Positions 5,582 to 9,765 of a stretch of DNA of 9,765 nucleotides are shown one piece after another. Location: assembly GCA_017648805.1 (NCBI GenBank), contig JAGCIC010000088.1, positions 1 to 9,765 of the forward strand, in the 5' to 3' direction. How positions within the stretch are numbered: position 1 is the stretch's first letter; the number at the start of each line of letters is the position of its first letter. Source of the stretch: Clostridia bacterium (GTDB lineage: Bacteria > Bacillota_A > Clostridia > Christensenellales > Aristaeellaceae). The notes beneath the pieces were generated by a model. The model ran no database searches, was not told the DNA's origin, and saw nothing but the letters and a program-made list of their open reading frames with translations. The position numbers and the translations under genes were made by a program.

Positions 5582-7420
5582 ATGAAGCATTACTCCATGT
5601 ATGAGATCCTGAACGCTTTGAAGGCTCAGGAAAATATGCCCTATTCCCTGTACGCGGACGCAAAAAAGCGCGTGCTGGACACCGTCACCGGCAGCCCTTC
5701 CTACGCCTGGTTCCTGCCGGCGTTTCAGAAGCATGTGGAGACGTATGCGGTCATGCCCATTGAGGCGCCGTCGTATCAGGCGCTGGCGGACTGGAAAAGG
5801 CGCGGACAGCGGGGTGATTACGACAGGACCATGTACGCCCTCAGGACGCGGCTGAACCGCATGTGGATGGCGGTAATGGCGGACGTTCCGGGCGCAAAGC
5901 CCCTTCTGGAGGATATCCTGTACGCTTTTTTGAACCTGGACAGCTGGTCCCTTTCCGCGCACCACTTCGACAACGTGCTGGAAGACCACTGGGATATTCC
6001 TATGGAGCCTCTGGATGAGACTGGGCGCATCCGCGGCATGGGCCGCAGCCGCCACCAGTGCCTGGACCTGTGTTCCTGCTCCGCCGCGGCGATCCTGGCT
6101 GAGATGACCCAGACGCTGGAAGGGATCGTGGACGACAACCTTCTGCGCTGGGCGCGGCAGGAATGCTTCGAACGGGTGCTGAAGCCCTTTATGAGCCTTG
6201 CGCCTTTCCCGCATTTCGAGATCAACCCCAACAACTGGTCGGGCGTGTGCATGGGCTCCATCGGCATCGCGGCGATCTACCTGATCACGAATCCCGATAC
6301 GCTGGCTCCTGTGCTCATGCGGGTGCTGGAGGGCATGCAGGTGCACGAAAACGGCTACAACGAGGACGGCGCCAGTCCCGAAGGCTTCGGCTACTGGCAG
6401 TACGGCTTTGAATATACGCTTTTGTTTGCAGACCTGCTCAAAATGCGCACGGGCGGCAGGATAGACCTGCTTGAGGACGAAAAGCTCAGGCGCGTGGCGG
6501 GTTTTGGCACGGACTGCTGCTTCGGTCCTTCCATCAAGCTCCCCTTCGGGGACTGCAACTGGCGCGGGGTGCTGGACGAAGCCGTGCGCCGGTACGTGGG
6601 CAGCATGGGCGTGAGCGTCTGTCCGGAGGGAGACACGGAGAAGTCCTACAATTCCTGTTGGGAACACGGAAACCTGATGCTCAGGCATCTCGTGTGGACG
6701 ATGCAGCCCGAACAGAAGGCGCTTGCCTATCCCAGGAGCGCCGTATATCCCAAAAGCGAGCTGTTCATGGGCTTTTACCGCACCCCAGGAGACGAACTGT
6801 ACCTGGTGGCCAAGGGCGGCAACAACGGCGAGAGCCACAACCACAACGATGTGGGCACCTTCGTGATCATCCGGGGCGACAGGATGGCCGTGGCCGATAC
6901 CGCCGGCGGAGCGTACTGCAAGGACTACTTCAGCGAAAAGCGCTATACCTACTTTGCCACGCGCTCCGGCGGACACAACTTTCCCATCGTGGACGGCGTG
7001 GAGCAGGAAGGCCACGGCCGCTGCCGCTGCAAACGTTTTGCGGTGACGCAGGGCGAAAGCGCGGACGAGGTGTTCATGGACCTTACAGGTACCCTGAAAG
7101 CCGATGCGCTCACATCCTTTAACCGCAAGATCAGGGCGGAGCGCTCAAGCGGAGAGGTGTGTGTGACAGATACCTTCGAACTGGCCCGCGCCGCCTCTGT
7201 GCGCAACCGGCTCATCGTGCCGGGCCTTCCCGAAAAGGCGGAGGGCGGCCTGATGCTGCCGGGCGGCGTAAAGCTTATGTACGACGAAAGCGCCCTGAGC
7301 TGCGAACTTGCGCGCGTGGACCAGAAGCTGGAAGGCAGCGACATATACACGCTGGACCTGATCCCCAAATGCGAAAGCGCGGGCACATACGTGATCACGA
7401 TGAGCTTTACAGCGGAATGA
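5582..7420 (+). CDS. Heparinase II/III-family protein, probable cytoplasmic uronide lyase
   Basis: A 612-residue protein with the two-part architecture of heparinase II/III-like polysaccharide lyases: an alpha-helical toroid (about 1-370) and a beta-sandwich (about 380-612). The fold breaks uronic acid glycosidic bonds by beta-elimination, leaving an unsaturated sugar. Recognised motifs are NNWSGVCMGSIGIA (from Asn217), EDGASPEGFGYWQYG (261-275, candidate catalytic Tyr271) and GGNNGESHNHNDVGTF with His419 and His421. These correspond to the Asn/His, Tyr and His sites of characterised relatives. There is no signal peptide, so it should act in the cytoplasm on imported oligosaccharides. The ATG at 5582 has AAGGAG eight bases upstream. 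The neighbouring GH105 gene fits, since that family removes the unsaturated residues that lyases create. The polysaccharide lyase family number and substrate (pectin-like, glucuronan, alginate, glycosaminoglycan) cannot be fixed from the sequence. Confidence 0.88.
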   Translation: MKHYSMYEILNALKAQENMPYSLYADAKKRVLDTVTGSPSYAWFLPAFQKHVETYAVMPIEAPSYQALADWKRRGQRGDYDRTMYALRTRLNRMWMAVMADVPGAKPLLEDILYAFLNLDSWSLSAHHFDNVLEDHWDIPMEPLDETGRIRGMGRSRHQCLDLCSCSAAAILAEMTQTLEGIVDDNLLRWARQECFERVLKPFMSLAPFPHFEINPNNWSGVCMGSIGIAAIYLITNPDTLAPVLMRVLEGMQVHENGYNEDGASPEGFGYWQYGFEYTLLFADLLKMRTGGRIDLLEDEKLRRVAGFGTDCCFGPSIKLPFGDCNWRGVLDEAVRRYVGSMGVSVCPEGDTEKSYNSCWEHGNLMLRHLVWTMQPEQKALAYPRSAVYPKSELFMGFYRTPGDELYLVAKGGNNGESHNHNDVGTFVIIRGDRMAVADTAGGAYCKDYFSEKRYTYFATRSGGHNFPIVDGVEQEGHGRCRCKRFAVTQGESADEVFMDLTGTLKADALTSFNRKIRAERSSGEVCVTDTFELARAASVRNRLIVPGLPEKAEGGLMLPGGVKLMYDESALSCELARVDQKLEGSDIYTLDLIPKCESAGTYVITMSFTAE

Positions 7421-7460
7421 ATATAAGCGTGTCCTGCCCAAAGCAGCCGGAAAACACGGG

Positions 7461-7494
7461 AAAAATGCGTCCGCGGGCGCATTTTTCATTTTTT
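7461..7494 (+). terminator. Intrinsic terminator after the lyase gene
   Basis: AAAAATGCG (7461-7469) pairs exactly with CGCATTTTT (7478-7486) around TCCGCGGG, part of which can extend the stem, and a T-rich tract continues to 7494. It lies 40 nt after the lyase stop codon and directly before a new promoter, so it marks the end of the first transcription unit. Confidence 0.88.
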
Positions 7495-7499
7495 GTTCC

Positions 7500-7528
7500 T
7501 TGACCGGACCTGCAAAATACGGTATAGT
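7500..7528 (+). promoter_or_regulatory. sigma-A promoter for the GH43-GH105 unit
   Basis: TTGACC (7500-7505), a 17-bp spacer and TATAGT (7523-7528). Transcription would start near 7535, about 30 nt before the GH43 start codon. The -35 region overlaps GACCGGAC (7502-7509), whose exact inverted copy GTCCGGTC (7559-7566) sits between the GH43 ribosome binding site and its ATG. Confidence 0.8.
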
Positions 7529-7567
7529 TATGGCATGATCCATTCTTCAGAAACGGGAGTCCGGTCT

Positions 7568-9037
7568 ATGAAGTATGCAAATCCCATTTTGCGGGGCGAT
7601 TATTCCGATCCTGATGTGATCCGCGTGGGCGAAGATTTTTACATGATATCCTCTTCGTTCACCTACCTGCCGGGCATTCCGGTTTTGCACAGCCGCGACC
7701 TGGCGTCGTGGGAGATCATCGGCTACGCGGTAAAGCGCCTGCCCTTTGCCCGCTACGACGCGCCCGCCCACGGCTGCGGCACCTGGGCGCCCAGCCTGAG
7801 ATATCACAACAAAACGTTTTATGTGTACGTGTGCCTTCCGGACGAAGGCCTGTTCGCCTTCACCGCCGCCGATCCCGCCGGGGAGTGGGAATGCCATTTC
7901 GTGAAGGACGTCACGGGCTGGATCGACCCCTGCCCGCTGTTTGACGAGGACGGAAGCGCCTATCTGATCCATGGCTTTGCGGCCAGCCGCGTCGGCATCA
8001 AAAACATCCTGTACCTGCACCGCATGTCCCCGGACGGCATGAAGATCCTTGACAACGGCCGGCCTGTGTACGACGGGGTCGAACACGGCGACGAAACGGT
8101 GGAAGGCCCGAAGCTCTATAAACGCAATGGGCTGTACTGGATATTCTGCCCCGCGGGCGGCGTGACCACCGGTTACCAGCTGGCGCTTTGCGCCGAAAAT
8201 ATCTACGGCCCATATACGAGGCACACGGTGCTTTGTCAGGGCGATACGCCTGTGAACGGCCCGCATCAGGGCGGCTGGGTGACGGACGGACGCGGCGGTG
8301 ACTGGTTCATCCACTTTCAGGACGCCGGCGCCTACGGGCGCATCCTCCATTTGCAGCCTGTGGACTGGTCAGGCGGCGTGCCCGTGATGGGAAACGGCGG
8401 TTATCCCGTAGCCGGGGGCGATACGGGCCTTGCGGAATATAAGGCGAGTATACCCATGTCGGACGATTTTTCCGGCGGCCTCGGCCCGCAGTGGCAGTGG
8501 CAGGCCAATCCGAACGCGGCGTGGTACAGTGAACTGCGTCCCGGCCTCAGGCTGTATGCCGCCCCCGCGGACAGCCTGTTTGGGGCGGGAAACTTTTTAA
8601 GCCAGCTGATGCAGGCTTTTGATTTCGATATGGAGATCCGTCTGAAGCCCCATTTCCATCCGGGCGACCGGGCGGGACTTGGCATGATGGGCTGGCGGTA
8701 CCATTACCTCGCCTGGGACGGCGAAAAGATAATCCTCACGGAGGGCAAGGCGGAAAGGCTCAGCCGCTTTGTGCCGGACAGCGTGAAAGAGATAGTTCTC
8801 GCCGAAGCGGAATGCAGGGGAAGCGCCGCAAAACTTATCATGCGCGTGAGGCATGGAAAAGCGGCCTTTGCCTTTGCCCCGGAGGGCGGGAGTGAAACGC
8901 CCGTCGGCGAAGAATATCCCCTGTCTCCTGGCGGCTGGACGGGTGCAAGGCCCGGTATATTCTGTATGAACATGAAGGGTGCCTGGGGAGGCTGGGCGGA
9001 CGTGGAGTACTGCCGCGTGCGGGAAGCAAAAGCCTGA
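7568..9037 (+). CDS. GH43-family glycosidase (beta-xylosidase/alpha-L-arabinofuranosidase type)
   Basis: An intracellular glycosidase of 489 residues, with a five-bladed propeller (about 1-290) followed by a concanavalin-like C-terminal domain (about 297-489, starting MSDDFSGGLGPQW), the layout of GH43 beta-xylosidases. The three expected acidic residues are visible: general base Asp14 in GDYSDPDVI, the pKa-modulating Asp120 in GWIDPCPLF, and general acid Glu179 in ETVEGPKLY. The family uses an inverting mechanism on terminal xylose or arabinofuranose. There is no signal peptide. The ATG at 7568 was chosen because GGGAG (7555-7559) lies eight bases upstream, the propeller begins immediately (MKYANPILRGDYSDP) and a promoter lies at 7500-7528; an in-frame ATG at 7493 lies upstream of the promoter. 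It forms a unit with GH105, 29 nt downstream. Xylose versus arabinose specificity is not resolvable here. Confidence 0.93.
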   Translation: MKYANPILRGDYSDPDVIRVGEDFYMISSSFTYLPGIPVLHSRDLASWEIIGYAVKRLPFARYDAPAHGCGTWAPSLRYHNKTFYVYVCLPDEGLFAFTAADPAGEWECHFVKDVTGWIDPCPLFDEDGSAYLIHGFAASRVGIKNILYLHRMSPDGMKILDNGRPVYDGVEHGDETVEGPKLYKRNGLYWIFCPAGGVTTGYQLALCAENIYGPYTRHTVLCQGDTPVNGPHQGGWVTDGRGGDWFIHFQDAGAYGRILHLQPVDWSGGVPVMGNGGYPVAGGDTGLAEYKASIPMSDDFSGGLGPQWQWQANPNAAWYSELRPGLRLYAAPADSLFGAGNFLSQLMQAFDFDMEIRLKPHFHPGDRAGLGMMGWRYHYLAWDGEKIILTEGKAERLSRFVPDSVKEIVLAEAECRGSAAKLIMRVRHGKAAFAFAPEGGSETPVGEEYPLSPGGWTGARPGIFCMNMKGAWGGWADVEYCRVREAKA

Positions 9038-9066
9038 GGCGCAAAAGGCATAAGGAGGTTAGCGGT

Positions 9067-9765
9067 ATGGTTCGCTGTTATGTGCCGGATTCGGCAAAGA
9101 AAGTGGCCGACTGCCTGATCAGGCGGGAAGGGCTGCTCACAAAGCACTGGAGCTACGATTACAGCGTAGTGTGGCGCGGCATGGAGATGCTGGAGGAGAT
9201 GGGCAAGGGCGAACAGTATTACCGCTATGTATATGACGCCCTGGACAAGCTCATCACCCCGGACGGCGGCATTTTTGAATACGACCTGGATACCTACAAC
9301 CTGGACAACATCTGCAACGGCAAGCAGCTTCTGTACCTGTGGAAGCGCACGGGCGAGGAGCGGTTTCTGAAGGCGGCCCGGCTTCTGCGCCGGCAGCTGG
9401 ATACCCAGCCCCGCACCTCGGACGGCGGCTTCTGGCACAAAAAGATCTATCCCTTCCAGATGTGGCTGGACGGACTGCACATGGCCGCGCCGTTCTATAT
9501 CGGCTACGAGATGATGTTCGGGCCGGACCCCTCTGCGCTTGAAGACGCCGCCCGGCAGCTGATCCTGGTGTACCGCCATACCCTCGATCCCGATACGGGC
9601 CTGCCCTGCCACGCCTGGGACGAGAGCCGCAGCGAAGTGTGGCCCGATCCGGTCACCGGCCGCTCCGCCCACGCCTGGGGCCGGGCGGCGGGCTGGTACA
9701 TGGTGGCGCTGGCGGACGGCCTGGAGCTTCTGCCCGAGGACACGAAGGGATACGGCGAGGCAAAG
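9067..9765 (+). CDS. GH105 unsaturated uronyl hydrolase (YteR/YesR type), N-terminal 233 residues
   Basis: The protein runs off the right edge; the 233 visible residues are roughly 60-65% of a typical family member (about 370). GH105 enzymes hydrate the double bond of 4,5-unsaturated galacturonyl or glucuronyl residues, the products of lyases, and so release them from oligosaccharides. Visible signatures are HWSYDYSVVWRGMEML near the N-terminus, YNLDNICNGKQLL, TSDGGFWHKKIYPFQMWLDG then LHMAAPF with the probable catalytic Asp135 (equivalent to Asp143 of B. subtilis YteR), LPCHAWDES with His182, and SAHAWGRAAGWYMVALAD. There is no signal peptide. The ATG at 9067 has a perfect AAGGAGG (9052-9058) eight bases upstream. 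It is cotranscribed with GH43 and completes the logic of a cytoplasmic lyase followed by removal of the unsaturated end. The related family GH88 is possible, but the MWLDGLHMAAPF block favours GH105. Confidence 0.93.
   Translation, partial: MVRCYVPDSAKKVADCLIRREGLLTKHWSYDYSVVWRGMEMLEEMGKGEQYYRYVYDALDKLITPDGGIFEYDLDTYNLDNICNGKQLLYLWKRTGEERFLKAARLLRRQLDTQPRTSDGGFWHKKIYPFQMWLDGLHMAAPFYIGYEMMFGPDPSALEDAARQLILVYRHTLDPDTGLPCHAWDESRSEVWPDPVTGRSAHAWGRAAGWYMVALADGLELLPEDTKGYGEAK

Noticed and set aside
5534..7015. A 493-codon minus-strand open frame opposite the lyase gene
   Set aside because: It is an antisense shadow of a well-supported heparinase-fold gene, rich in His/Arg/Val with no motif and no start signal.
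7417..7500. Short open frame beginning ATGAATATAAGC overlapping the lyase stop codon
   Set aside because: It has about 27 codons, no ribosome binding site and ends in the terminator hairpin.

Overview
The window reads as one locus of a Gram-positive anaerobe of the Bacillota, most likely Clostridia. Evidence: strong AGGAGG-type ribosome binding sites, near-consensus sigma-A promoters, a divergent LacI-type regulator, an LplA/LplB/LplC (YtcQ/YteP/YtcP) type ABC importer with no ATPase gene nearby, and cytoplasmic glycoside-degrading enzymes. Coding DNA is GC-rich and the intergenic stretches are AT-rich. Genus cannot be told from the sequence.

Layout. Minus strand, left side: the first 56 codons of recA (1-168, running off the left edge) with its promoter (197-226), a 268-nt intergenic stretch carrying three hairpins and a possible insertion-sequence end, then a LacI-family regulator (437-1468) with its own promoter (1499-1527). 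Plus strand, from 1665 onward: a promoter, a solute-binding protein (1744-3375), a strong hairpin, a roughly 158-bp fold-back element built of 7-bp repeats (3455-3612), two permeases (3633-4574, 4590-5522), a terminator-like hairpin, a heparinase II/III-fold lyase (5582-7420), a strong terminator, a second promoter (7500-7528), a GH43 enzyme (7568-9037) and a GH105 unsaturated uronyl hydrolase (9067 to the right edge, incomplete).

How it fits together (inference). The binding protein and two permeases import a uronic-acid-containing oligosaccharide, probably energised by a shared MsmX-type ATPase encoded elsewhere. None of the three enzymes has a signal peptide, so degradation is intracellular: the lyase cuts a uronide linkage and leaves a 4,5-unsaturated sugar, GH105 removes that sugar, and GH43 removes xylose or arabinose. 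The LacI-type protein, transcribed divergently, is the obvious local regulator. Candidate glycans are rhamnogalacturonan or other pectin side structures, glucurono(arabino)xylan, or an ulvan-like polymer; the sequence alone does not choose.

Most worth a second look: the heptamer-built fold-back element between the binding protein and its permeases, including a CTCTCC tract that can pair with the next gene's G-rich ribosome binding site; a binding protein whose lipobox cysteine is replaced by methionine; and a lyase gene whose ribosome binding site abuts the U-tract of a terminator.
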